DNA of 64,000 bases from Cunninghamia lanceolata (Eukaryota; Streptophyta; Pinopsida; Cupressales; Cupressaceae): positions 13,393,501 to 13,457,500 of the forward strand of contig BSBN01000254.1 of NCBI GenBank assembly GCA_027924645.1. Direction: 5' to 3'. The notes beneath the pieces are model-generated. The model did not search any database. It saw nothing but the letters and a program-made list of their open reading frames with translations, and was not told where the DNA came from. Positions 1 to 10,600 of the stretch are shown here, one piece after another. Made by a program: the position numbers and the translations under genes. Position 1 is the first letter of the stretch; each line of letters starts with the position of its first letter.

Positions 1-903
1 CCGGTTGATTCGTCGAATCGGTGGAATGGCTATGTACAGTAGTTTAGGATTTAGTTTGCATTTTCTGTGTGTTCACATGTATGTTTGCAGGATCGTCGTC
101 AAGATGTGTTGAGAACCCTAGCATGGGTATTTGCTAGGTCGTGCTGGTTGTTTGAGTCTGGAAAGTTGTCCAGGAAGCAGATCGGGTCACCTCAGGAGAT
201 TCGGCGGATTGAGAATCCGTTAAGGTTGGAAATTCGTCACAACGGCATCATTAGGATATTTCTGTGTATATCCTGCAGTTACTTCGGGCGTCATCCGAGT
301 AGATGGAGATGAGCATGATGCAGTTGCTTGCATAAAGTGAATGTGCATCGGGGTGATCATCATCAGGTGTTGCCGAGGAGGAGCGTATCGGCATAAGGTA
401 GAAGATCGGGTTGATAAAACCATCGCGGGCCAATAATGTTAAGTTTGGCCGACAGTAGGATATCGAAGGAACTGCATATGACGTCATCGTCATCAGGATA
501 ATCGTCATCAGGATATCGGGGCAGCAGGATATTGAAGGAGCTGCATGTGACGTCATTGTCATCAGGATAATCATCATCAGGATATCGGGGTGACGTGAGC
601 ATCGAAGGAAAGGTGCGTGAGGTTGTCGTCATCAGGATATATGGGAGGAACCGGATATTTTATATCCTGCTGATGAACATGATGTTGAACATCATGATGT
701 TGAGGATAGCGTTTGGCGGTAAGGTGAACAGTGAACATCAGGAGGATGTTTGCACTTGCTGAATGTGATGATGCTGCCGATAGCTGAATATGATGATGCT
801 GCTGACAGGTGAAAGGTCGAAGGTTTGTTTGCAAGAGGATATCGGTCGGCAAGAGAAAATATGATGATGCTGACAATGTTAACAGAAAATATGATGATGA
901 TGA
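1..903. repeat. GATGATG/GATATCGGG-rich non-coding sequence with a 69-bp tandem duplication
   Basis: No convincing gene. The stretch is rich in ATCATC/GATGAT and GGATATCGGG words, like the U3 of the gypsy LTRs at 2500 and 12070. Two adjacent 69-bp copies lie at 457-525 and about 526-593. Each carries a palindromic TGACGTCA (479-486 and 548-555), the word clustered in the downstream LTRs. It probably belongs to the older gypsy-type element that runs off the left edge, but I could not align it to a specific part. Short open frames here on both strands look like by-products of the trinucleotide bias. Confidence 0.5.
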
Positions 904-2100
904 TGGGTTGTAGGCATACATGCTGTATGTCAAGGTTTTAGTGTGGATGCCTTTGCATCACAAACACAAGAAGTAATGAGTTGTCCAGAAAATACAATAG
1001 TTGAACTGGTTCTAGAAGATAAGGATAGAGAAATATCTTTCCTTGAATCATTTTATGGTAAGAGTAGGAGTGGTCAACTTCTTTTAGAAATTTCAAATAA
1101 GAAGGAAGCATAGTGCAGGTATGAATCTTTTGAAGATACAATACAAAAAGTCTCATAGGTAATGGGGGAATTAAAATGTGCAGCTACTGAAGAATTTTCT
1201 ATAACAACAACTAAAGGAGTCATAGAGAATAGAATAAATACTGACTTATTATTTGATTTCTTTAAATTGAATAATTAAATACAAGATTGTTACATGACAA
1301 TAGAACTAGATACTTTACTGGATACTAGAAGTGAATTATTTGAAGAATAATTTATGAAAATAGAAAATACAAAAAGTTTTGTTGTTGTGCATGATCAAAT
1401 GCCAATCCAGTGTCATTTTGAAAATGAAATAGGGAAGTGTTCCTATCTATCAATTGTTGTTTCACCTTTATAGTTACATGATTTAGAAATGATAGATTTA
1501 TGTATATTAGGTTTTAATGATGATGATACTCGCTTATATTTTGATGTACAGGGAATTGAAGAAAATATTGAGGTGTTTCTTGAGCTTAAGGATCAAATAA
1601 GCATACAAAATGAAGAAATAGAGTTGGATACATATGAAGAAGTAATCCATCAAAAGTCATATGTCCTCAAGGTTGAAGTGGGACAAGACATTGAGTTGAT
1701 TACTGAGAATACAAAGTCATTAAATGGAGGACTAGCTAGTAGCAAACATGCATGTCCAGTAGAACAAGAAATGCACCAGGTTGTATCTTTCTTTTCCCTA
1801 GTGAATGATGTTGAGTATTATTTTGATTATGGAAATTTAGGGGATAAAACATGTAAATGGATCGGTCATAAACATAATGAACTTCCTTAATTGTTGATCA
1901 GAAAGGATTATTCTGATAAATATGAAAAATTTACAATAAAAGAATATTTTTCAGAATAAAAAGATGAATTTGCTAGGATTGGGACTATAAATAATGCCCT
2001 GATACTTTTGTATATTTTGAGAAGGCATGAAAATATAGGTGTTTGTGGGTGTTATTCTATGCTTCATTTACTTTGTAGTATATTGTATATATTCTGGTAG
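904..2100 (+). pseudogene. Decayed reading frame of unknown function in the older gypsy element
   Basis: One frame runs from just after a TGA at 901-903 to TAG at 2098-2100, about 399 codons, and is broken only by in-frame stops: TAG at 1111, 1156 and 1471, TAA at 1276, 1348, 1888 and 1957. The longest uninterrupted piece is 1489-1890. The translation is acidic (many Glu and Asp) and ends in a hydrophobic Cys/Leu/Ile-rich tail. I recognise no retroelement domain: no RT, integrase, protease or zinc knuckle. The DNA around its final stop resembles that around the pol stop of the young element (about 11250-11290), so it occupies the end-of-pol position. It could be a third ORF, or a foreign segment in a non-autonomous derivative. 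All stops fit C-to-T change of Gln codons. Confidence 0.5.
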
Positions 2101-2499
2101 AGTAGTTGTTGTTTATGTGTTCTTTCCTTTCATTTCTAGTTTTGTTTTGTCTTTTTGTCCTACTTTTGTTAGTTTTGTTTGCCTTTTGTACAGTGGTTGC
2201 TTGTACAGTGGTTTTTTGGTTTTGTGTGTTTCTAGTTGGTTGTATTGGTTGCTTGTTTTTTGAGTTCATGTTTTGGTTAGGCATGATGCTGGACATCTTC
2301 CTCCTACTTTAGAAAGCTTCAAAATTTCTAAAATTTAGGACAAACTTCAAATATTTGCATAGGCTGTGACTTTTATAAGATCTGGTTATGTTGATTTATT
2401 CTATGAAATAATTTTTATCAATCTAAACAAAGTTTATCCAAGGAATGATTAGATAAACATATTTAACATTCTTAGGGCTGGTTGAAAATATTAGTGCCT
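2101..2499 (+). other. 3' non-coding tail of the older gypsy element, cut at the TSD
   Basis: T-rich non-coding DNA, distantly similar to 11274-11500 of the young element. It ends with the target-site copy TGCCT (2495-2499), where the young element inserted. It continues at 15217 after that element. Removing 2500-15216 and one TSD copy rejoins the old pol end to the old hairpins and 3' LTR. Confidence 0.6.
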
Positions 2500-2519
2500 T
2501 GTTGTGTGGTTACACAACA
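2500..2519 (+). other. LTR-terminal hairpin (5' LTR)
   Basis: The first 8 bases TGTTGTGT pair perfectly with ACACAACA (2512-2519) across a GGTT loop. The same structure opens the 3' LTR at 12070. In the older LTR at 15753 the stem is TGTTGTGA/TCACAACA with loop GGTC, so the loop-closing pair changed from T-A to A-T on both sides. Confidence 0.75.
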
Positions 2520-3388
2520 CGCCCCATTTTGACTTGGCAAAACAGGGACCTAGCTTTTGTTTTGGCTTGTGTTGTCTGTTTCTGGCGGTTTTGGTAAAAA
2601 TAAGTCAGGTGCATCATCATCATGAAGGTCAGAAGGAGGTAGGTCATCATCATGAGGTTAGTTTGTCAAAGTTCATATTTTGTTTCTATGACTTCATGGT
2701 TGGAAAGAGCTTGAAATTCCATGCAGGTTTGCCTTTTGCATCACTTGAAAAGTCGTCCATATGAAGGAGTTATAAGCAGTCAAAGTTTTGGTCAAACCTG
2801 ATAATTGCTGTATGAACATCATCATCATGGTATTCGAAAAGCCCCCCGATAATATCCTGAGGTCGAAACATCCGGACGTCAAGTTTAAGTCGTAATAATC
2901 CTTTCCCGTCGGGCGGTCTTTTGTATCGCCAAAGGTCATCATCATGATCTTACTCTATCACCTGGTGAATATCATGCAGTCCCGAAACATCCGGACGTCA
3001 ATCTTAAGTGCTAGTGTGTTTTACCCGTCGAGTAACCTTGGAAACATTGCGAGCATCATGATATTCCAACATCACCCGATATTATAATATCATGCTGATA
3101 TTGTAATATCACCTTACTTAGAGAAATCTGCCATCTGCATAATTTGCGCGCGCACGACAGTCTTGGTGATCAACATCATCATGATATTTCGAGACCCTAC
3201 ATTTCCTAATATCCTCCTGACCTCCTTTTGCGTGATCATGATGATCACCTTATCTTTCGAAACGGAGGATGATTTTCCTTTCCCAAACCTTGTTGAACAA
3301 GATCATCATGATCTTGTTAGTCTTTCCCGACAGTTAGTAATATTATCCTGCCGACAAGTATAACATTTTGCAAATATGATGATGACGA

Positions 3389-3758
3389 TGACGTCATCAT
3401 CACCTTCTCCTTCGGCAGGATATTTTCCAAGGCGTGATCCATTTCGCCAAAATGATGATGACGATGACGTCATGTGCGAAGGTTAACGAAGGCCGCGGAT
3501 ATCCTGATGACGTCATCAGGACTTTCAACAGGATCATATTTTAGATCACCCAGTGCGTATATGATGATGATGATGTTCATCATCCTGATCTTTTCAGAGG
3601 ATCACCTTCTACGCGAAAAGGGTCATATTACATTCATCCACGCGATTATCTTCCTTAGAGGGAACCCGATATTCCAGTTATCTCCTGATCTTAACGGAAC
3701 ATGGTGATGGCGTCATCCCTTTGCATTTTAACCAAGCCTGATGATGACGATGACGTCA
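3389..3758. promoter_or_regulatory. Cluster of four TGACGTCA palindromes in U3
   Basis: Exact TGACGTCA at 3389-3396, 3465-3472, 3508-3515 and 3751-3758. This is the core recognised by plant TGA/bZIP transcription factors (established for the family). The binding role here is inference. In the 3' LTR the first copy has become TGATGTCA and the other three are kept. Confidence 0.5.
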
Positions 3759-4304
3759 TCATGATTTTCTTCAGCGGCAGGATCATTTTTCGAGTCCTCC
3801 TGTTTGCCTTCATCATGATGATGATGACGATGTCTTTCTTTCCCGAATATGCAAAAACAAAACATCCTGATGTGCTTTTCCTCAGAACATTCGGAGGCGT
3901 GGAGCATCATATTTCACAATATCCTGCGGCCGGACAGAGGGCATGTAGAGTTGGTCATCCTCATGATGTTTGGTGTCGGTATAACTGTTGCCGTTGGCCT
4001 AAGGTAAAACTGTCACCCTGATCATATGTAATTTCGCCGATGCAAATATGATGATGATGCAAAACCGGTTTCTAGAGATGGTTGAAAGGAAGTTATTTCC
4101 TTGTATAATCTGAGATCATCATCATCATATTTCGAACCCGATATACAAGAGAATGAGCAAAACATGAAGCGATAGTAATTTGAAAGCCCGACTGCCTAAA
4201 TTTTGGTCAACGAGGGTTGACCTGGTTGTTTTTTATGCTGTTTGTGCATTTAGTGCATATTTTTCACAGGTAGAGCCTGATTGCCTGTAGCTGCACATTG
4301 GGAG

Positions 4305-4381
4305 GTATGTTTAATAAAATGTTTACTTCCTGTTGTTTATCCACATGATGATGAACTTAATGTTTGTCTGTTTATTTGCAG
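4305..4381 (+). other. Possible 77-bp intron in the LTR
   Basis: GGAG|GTATGT at 4301-4310 and a pyrimidine-rich tract ending TTTGCAG at 4375-4381 match plant splice donor and acceptor rules. In the 3' LTR this lies in transcribed U3, so it could be spliced out of the 3' untranslated part of the RNA. A 33-bp tandem duplication in the 3' LTR (13975-14007) falls just after the acceptor. Confidence 0.3.
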
Positions 4382-4632
4382 GAAGTCATGATGCTGCTGA
4401 AGCTGATAATTACAAAGTTACGCATGGAGTCAACATGGGCCGGACATGAGGAGGATATTGTCAAATATGTTGTTTGCCAACTAGAGACCGAATCAAGTCG
4501 AAGATGCTGGAATATTCTGTGCCAGCTGTACATTTGCTAACTGACGAAGCATGTGCTTTTCATCTGGACCGTTGTTTGTTATGAGAGGATCCTGATCCTT
4601 GGATCATTGTAACCGTTTTCTGGCAGTCGCTC

Positions 4633-4639
4633 TATATAA
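4633..4639 (+). promoter_or_regulatory. TATA box of the 5' LTR promoter
   Basis: TATATAA in the context CTCTATATAACATCC. The corresponding box in the 3' LTR is 14236-14242, and the older LTR has CTCTATAAAAGG near 17928. Its place about 1 kb before the LTR end fits a U3/R boundary near 4660. Confidence 0.6.
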
Positions 4640-5617
4640 CATCCAGGGCTTGTCATTAAAAAAAAGAGGGGGAAATACACTAGAATACACAGACGCATCT
4701 GGCGCAAAGAGTCAATTACTGTAGAATAAGTTAGGAGATCGGATTACTGAGACTAATGAGGATAGAATTGTTGAAATGTCAAGGTTCTTTCTTCAGATCA
4801 CTGTAAATGTACCTGTTCTTGAGCATACTGAATGAATATGAAGTTCCAGATTACATCCTGATTGTAAATTTTACGTAATCTTTCTGTTGATTTCTGGATA
4901 TGTACTGGTGAATGCTGTGTTCAACTGGAAGTGCTTTCATTTCATTACATGTTGTTGTCAACTTTCCTTTGAAACTTTGCACTAGATCATGCGGATTTGT
5001 GGATTGTCCTGGTGAAGTATGATTTCTAGTTTTCCTTCTTTTCATTGCAAGTATGGGAGCTTGTATGTGAATCAGTGATCTAAGTCCAGTAATTTTAGGA
5101 ATCTCACTCTCTAACCCTTTTCCTTTTTTCAATTTCATTAATTCATCACCATAACTGCAAATCATGATAAATAACAAGCAGAAACAGTGAAATATGCTGA
5201 AATCCCGTAGGTAACTGAAGATCCTTAGCATATTTGAGTTAAATGCATGTAGTACTGAAAATATCATGCAAAGAATCATAAATAATGATAGAAATCATGC
5301 AAATATCGGCCTGTATGCACATTATTTGACTAAATTTACAGTGCAGAGGTAGAATTGTTGGAGCTTATGCAGAGCGAACATCCAGAGCAGGATATTTGAA
5401 GATGATGATGATGAACAGTGCAGAAACACGCAAGGCCCCTGAATGGAAAATAGCAACACACATCAACCACTGAGTAACGTCAGTAGATTAAGACCTAATC
5501 AACGGAGACTTGGGATCATGAATTCTTTGAATTCATCGTATCTTTCAAGATGAGTAAAGGTTGTTGTGTAACTTTTATTCTATGTTTGTGAATGACTAAC
5601 ATCATGACCAACATAAA

Positions 5618-5636
5618 TTGGCGCTAGAAGGAGGGC
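5618..5636 (+). other. Primer binding site of the young gypsy element
   Basis: TTGGCGCTAGAAGGAGGGC begins four bases after the LTR end. It starts like other plant gypsy primer sites (TTGGCGC...), not like the initiator-Met site TGGTATCAGAGC of the copia elements in this window. I do not assign the tRNA. Confidence 0.65.
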
Positions 5637-5680
5637 AGGAAGATTGAAGATCACTTTCATCATCAGTACTTTCAAGTTTG

Positions 5681-7692
5681 ATGACACTCAGAGTAAGGTA
5701 ACTTCAGATCATTTGTGAATTTCATCATATTGCGTAAATATTTGCTGCGACAAGTTTGTAATTGCACATTCTGTGTAAAGATTTCTAAATTTCACATAAA
5801 TATTGCAAGCTTTACAGTAGATTTCTTTAAATTCACTAAATATTGGCCAAAGATGCATAAATTTGTTCAAGCTTTGAGAATTTGAGCCTTAGACACGTGA
5901 GATCTGGTGCTACTAGTCGAAATATCCCAATATCCTGTCATATTTGCAGTATCTTCGCAAATATCGCGTAAATATTCAGTCTGATTTGCAAGTTGACCGC
6001 AAATATCACCTCGTCCGGTGGAATCCAGCCAATATTTGCAAAGTTTCAGCTAATTGGCCTCCAAATCGAGAAATCCTGGCTCACAGGATAAATACCAGGT
6101 CTAGACATAGTGAAATTTTCGAAGAATTGCCTGTTAGAGGTTTTAGACCTAAGACTGTAGACGTTCACCATACTCCAGAGTCTAGTACGTCCAGAGCTTC
6201 ATCAGGACCTCCTCCTGTAACTCCTGTTGGTTTGCAAATACCTTCAGGTATACCAGTGACACCTCCTGTTCAACCTCAGGGTATACCTTTAGTCCAACCT
6301 CAGCCAACTGCACCACCAGTTCAGCCCCTTCAGGTTGCAATGTCGTTCTTTGCAGCAGAATCACCATTGACCTTTACTGCGTATCATGAGTTACCAAAGT
6401 ATCCGGACAAGCTTTGTCCAAAATACCATCCTTATCAGGATGCGGATGATCATATCAGGACGTTTAAAGAAGCTTGCTGCAGAGCCAGAATAGAACATCA
6501 GGATGTGGTGTGCAGATTATTCCCTTTTTCCTTAGGGGAAGAGGCTTATAATTGGTTCATCAGTCTTGGTCAATCTTCTGTATGTTCGTGGGCTGTCTTA
6601 GAGAAGGCTTTTCTTGACAGATTCAAGGTCCCTATTGATCCATCCATGAATTACCACCTGTTTGCTACAATTAAGAGATTTGAGCATGAACCTATTGCAA
6701 ATTTCAATGCTAGGTTCCAGAAAATGTTGTCCAAGCTAGTTACCCCATATGTGGTGGCTGATGATGCTGCTAGAAGTATTTATTATTCAGCCCTGGATCC
6801 ATTAACCGCCATGTTCATCAGGAGAACACATCCTGCGATCACCACATTGACAGGAGCTTTTCAAGAAGCTATCAAGGTAAATCAACAGCTGATACCTGCT
6901 CCTACTCCAAATATAGCATTCCCTGCTTTGCCCGGCATGCAGTCACAATATCCAGCAATCATGCCTGCACCTTTGCAAGTACCTCCATTGAGTATCATGC
7001 CTCCTCCTAATGGAAATGGCCAATCGTCACAATATCCTGCACATGCTCAGACACCTCAGGGTACAGACCTATCCCACAATAACCATGGATCTTCCTTTTT
7101 CCAGCCTCAGCCTAAAAATGTAGTGGCCAAAGCTCAAGAGGAGAAAGAGGAAATCAAAGAAATTGCTGCTCAGTTGAGAAAACTCACCACAGAAGTAACA
7201 CACTTGAGAAATCAAGGGTTTTATTCACAGTCAGGTCAGAATAGGAGTTATTCCAATGACAGACCAAATTACCCTGACAGAGGATACAACAATAACTTCA
7301 ACAGTAATGCTGCAAATAACAATAATCCTCCTAGGCAGCCCAGAGTGTGGAACTCCAGGCCAAATAATGGTTCATTACCATCACCCCTAGACAATCAGCC
7401 TCCTGGTGAAGCCAAACAGACTACTAGAGTCAATCTTGCTGAGGCGGCCCTTACCAATTGGTGCAGGATTCATAACACCAATGCACATGCAGAATTAGAT
7501 TGTCCACAGTTTAGGATTGCTGCCAGCATCTTTCAGACTGAAGTGTCTAATACTTCTGGAAATCCACCTCAGGCAGAAGGAAATGAAATAGTTCCTTGCG
7601 GATATGACTCAGCTTTTGTGCTGGAAACATACACTAATCAGGCTCATCAGATAAAGGAAAGAGGAAGCTTGAAGATGACACACCTAAGTTAA
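5681..7692 (+). CDS. gag: Gag polyprotein of the young gypsy element (spliced start proposed)
   Basis: Capsid/nucleocapsid protein that would package the element RNA in cytoplasmic particles. The main exon is open from the stop at 5914-5916 to TAA at 7690-7692 but has no ATG before 6340, which lies just ahead of the gag domain. An ATG at 5681 followed by three codons and a strong donor (AGA|GTAAGG, 5693) joins in frame to an acceptor TTTGCAG (ending 5949), giving about 584 residues. The N-terminal third is Pro/Gln-rich. A retrotransposon gag domain spans roughly 6420-6890 (HPYQDADDH..., then NWFISLG). After it come a Lys/Glu-rich helix, an Asn-rich linker and a C-x2-H-x4-H-x4-C cluster near 7462-7503 in place of a classic CCHC knuckle. 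If unspliced, translation from 5681 stops after six codons. Translation from 6340 would give 450 residues. Confidence 0.85.
5693..5949 (+). other. Predicted gag leader intron (257 bp)
   Basis: Donor AGA|GTAAGG at 5690-5698 and acceptor ATTTGCAG at 5942-5949. Splicing joins ATG-ACA-CTC-AGA (5681-5692) in frame to TAT-CTT-CGC (5950 on). The pairing is inferred from sequence only; the reading frame supports it, because the long gag frame opens just before this acceptor and otherwise lacks an upstream ATG. Confidence 0.55.
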
Positions 7693-10600
7693 GGTGGATA
7701 TCAGGCGGAGCAGCAGCCAGAGCTGCAAAGAAAAAGGAAAGTTCAAATAAATGTCTTGCTGAAGATAAGCCTTGGATCCTGAGGTTTGATGGATCCAAAT
7801 CCAAGCAAGGTTCTGGAGTAGGGATTGACCTTACTGATCCATCAGGGAAATCTTATTTAGCAGCTTACAGACTACAGTTCCCCTGCACTAATAATGTCAC
7901 AGAGTATGAAGCTCTGATTCATGGACTGTTGTTTGCACATAAGAAGAAGGTGAAGATCCTGCATGTCTTTGGAGATTCAGAACTAGTTGTGAGACAAGTA
8001 AGAGGAATTTACTCTTGTAACTACAGAAAGCTGTCAAATTACAGGCATCGTGTGTGGGACCTGATTGAAGACTTTGATGCCTTCAACATCATTCACGTGC
8101 CAAGAGAACAGAACCAAAGGGCAGATGCACTTGCTCAGGCCGCCAGTACGCTGGAACCACTGTCTATATCTGGTCTGAAGAGATTTGCAGTAGAATTGGA
8201 GTCAGTACCTTCGGTACCTGACAATGTGACCAATCTCCAAGTGTTTGATGATGATCAGCACATCCTGGACTTCATATCAAACATAGATGTATTTGAAGCT
8301 CAGATCATAGATGAAAATGGTATGGAAGATCATGTCTGGGAAGAAGATGAGATATTAGAGTTGCCTAGCAACACAATTCCCAAAGGTATGATTGAATTAG
8401 AAAGAGCCTTTGATCTGGATAATATGCTCAAACATAAGGATCTGCCTAAGGCAGATGGAGGTCAATATTCACAGGTGAATATTGGACAAGCTGATGACAA
8501 GAGAAACGTCTTGTTGGGTAAGGTTTGTACACCTGAAGAGTTAGAAGGAATAACTCAGGCCCTTAAGGATTATATACATGTAATTGCATGGACTTATGAC
8601 GAGTTGAAGACGTATGACACTTCTGTCATAACTCATACTATACCCCTCAAGCCAGATGCAAAACCTTTCAGACAGAAGCAGAGGCCAGTCAATGCTCTGC
8701 TTGAGCCCATCATCCTTGAAGAGGTCAAGAAATTGTTGAATGCCCGGATAATTTTTCCTGTAAGGCACTCCACTTGGGTGGCAAATCTGGTACCAGTCAG
8801 GAAGAAGAATGGAGACATCAGATTGTGTGTGGATTTCAGGAACCTGAACAGAGCATCAGAAAAGGATAACTATCCTTTGCCCTCTTTGGATGAAGTTCTG
8901 CAGATGGTAAATGGAGCCAAGATGATGTCCTTCTTGGACGGTTTTTCAGGGTACAACCAAGTGATGGTGGACAAAATTGACAGATTAAAAACTGCCTTCA
9001 CCACAAAATGGGGGATATTTGCATATAGACGTATGCCGTTTGGACTGATAAATGCTGGAGCTACGTTCCAGCGAGCAATGGACATAGCCTTCAGAGGCTT
9101 AATAGGAAAATGTATAGTCATCTACATGGATGACCTGACAGTATTCTCCAAGGAAAGGGGAAATCATGTTGCTGATCTCAGAAGTGTGCTGAAGAAGTGT
9201 GAAGAATATGGAATATCTTTGAATCCCAAGAAGTGCATATTCGGGGTCACAACAGGAAAGTTACTAGGCCACCTGATCACAGAAGATGGGATTATCATTG
9301 ATCCTGACAGGGTGGAATCTATTATGAAATTACCACTTCCAGGAAGCAAAAAGGAGCTTAAATCTTATTTTGGTAAGATAAATTTCGTGAGGAAGTTCAT
9401 CACTGGCTTTGCTGAGATTGTCAGACCACTGAATGCCATGTTGAAAAAAGATGCACAAATTGACTGGACACCAGAAGCCAGAGCTGCTTTTGAAGATATA
9501 AAGAAGGCCATTTCAGATGCTCCTGTCCTCATTAGTCCAGATTATACAAAAGATTTCTACATCTACTCATTTGCTTCAGAACATACTTCTACAGCAGTGT
9601 TAACTCAAAGAAATGAAGATAAAGAAGAGAAACCAATTGCCTTCATGAGCTGTCCTTTCAGGGATGCTGAGTTGAGATATGTAGATGTTGAAAGACAGGC
9701 ACTTGCATTAGTCAGAGCAGTAAAAAAGTTCAGACATTATATACTGAGAAGCAAAGTGATTGCTGTGGTACCAGATGCAGCAGTAAAGATGCTGCTGATG
9801 CAGAGTGAACCTAGTGAAAAAAGGGCCAAATGGATTACGGTACTACAAGAATATGACATGGAGATCACACCCATGAAGCTAGTAAGAGGACAGGCTCTGA
9901 GCCAGATGATATCTGAAACTGATCCAAACATCATCAGTCAACAGTATGTGATAGATGAGAAAGACAATAAAGAATGGTATTCAGACATCAGGCACATCCT
10001 GATCACTGGAAGATGTCCTTTGAGGATGCAGGCTTCACAGAGAAGAGCCTTAAAGATGAGATCCCAGAAATATATGATGAAGGGAGGAGCCCTGTTTAAA
10101 AAGAATTATGAAGGGATATACCTGAGATGCTTAGAGAAACCAGAAGCCAATAAAGTCTTGACAGAGTTACATGACAAGTTTGGAACTGCCCACGGATCAG
10201 CGTTGGCCACAACACATGCAATCCTCAGAGCAGGATATTACTGGCCTACAATTTTTAAAGACACAGCTGATCATGTTAAATGTTGTCATGTTTGCCAGGT
10301 TGCTGCCAACAGAGAAAAATATGCTGCACAACCATTGCAGCCAGTGATGGAAGAGCGCCCATTTGCACAATGGGGCATGGATTTCATAGGACCAATCAAT
10401 CCTCCATCTTCTTCAGGCCAGAGGTATGTCCTAACAATTACTGATTATTGTACCAGATGGACTGAGGCTATCAGCAGCAAAACTTGTACTGCTGATGATG
10501 TCATTAAATTTCTGGAAAGCAACATTGTCACCAGGTATGGAACTCCTTATGCATTGGTAAGTGATAATGGTTCTGCCTTCATTTCCACTAAATTGTCAAG

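Larger units (their letters stand above)
2500..5613 (+). repeat. 5' LTR of the young gypsy element
   Basis: 3,114 bp, starting TGTTGTGTGG and ending GACCAACA. It is long for a plant LTR. U3 is dominated by ATCATCATG/GATGATGACG words, with a TATA box at 4633 and probable R-U5 after about 4660. The several open frames inside, on both strands, also occur in the 3' LTR simply because the copies are nearly identical. I see no coding signature in them. Confidence 0.95.

Noticed and set aside
2039..2312. Hydrophobic, membrane-like short frames
   Set aside because: T-rich DNA gives Phe/Leu/Val strings in two overlapping phases; it lies in the non-coding tail of the older element.
3163..4021. Met/His/Asp-rich open frames in the LTR, repeated at 12733-13591
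   Set aside because: Translations of ATCATC/GATGAC repeats on both strands; no protein family and no codon signal.
4851..5279. 142-codon minus-strand open frame, identical at 14454-14882
   Set aside because: It is conserved only because the two LTRs are recent copies; no domain, wrong strand for the element, and it lies in R-U5.
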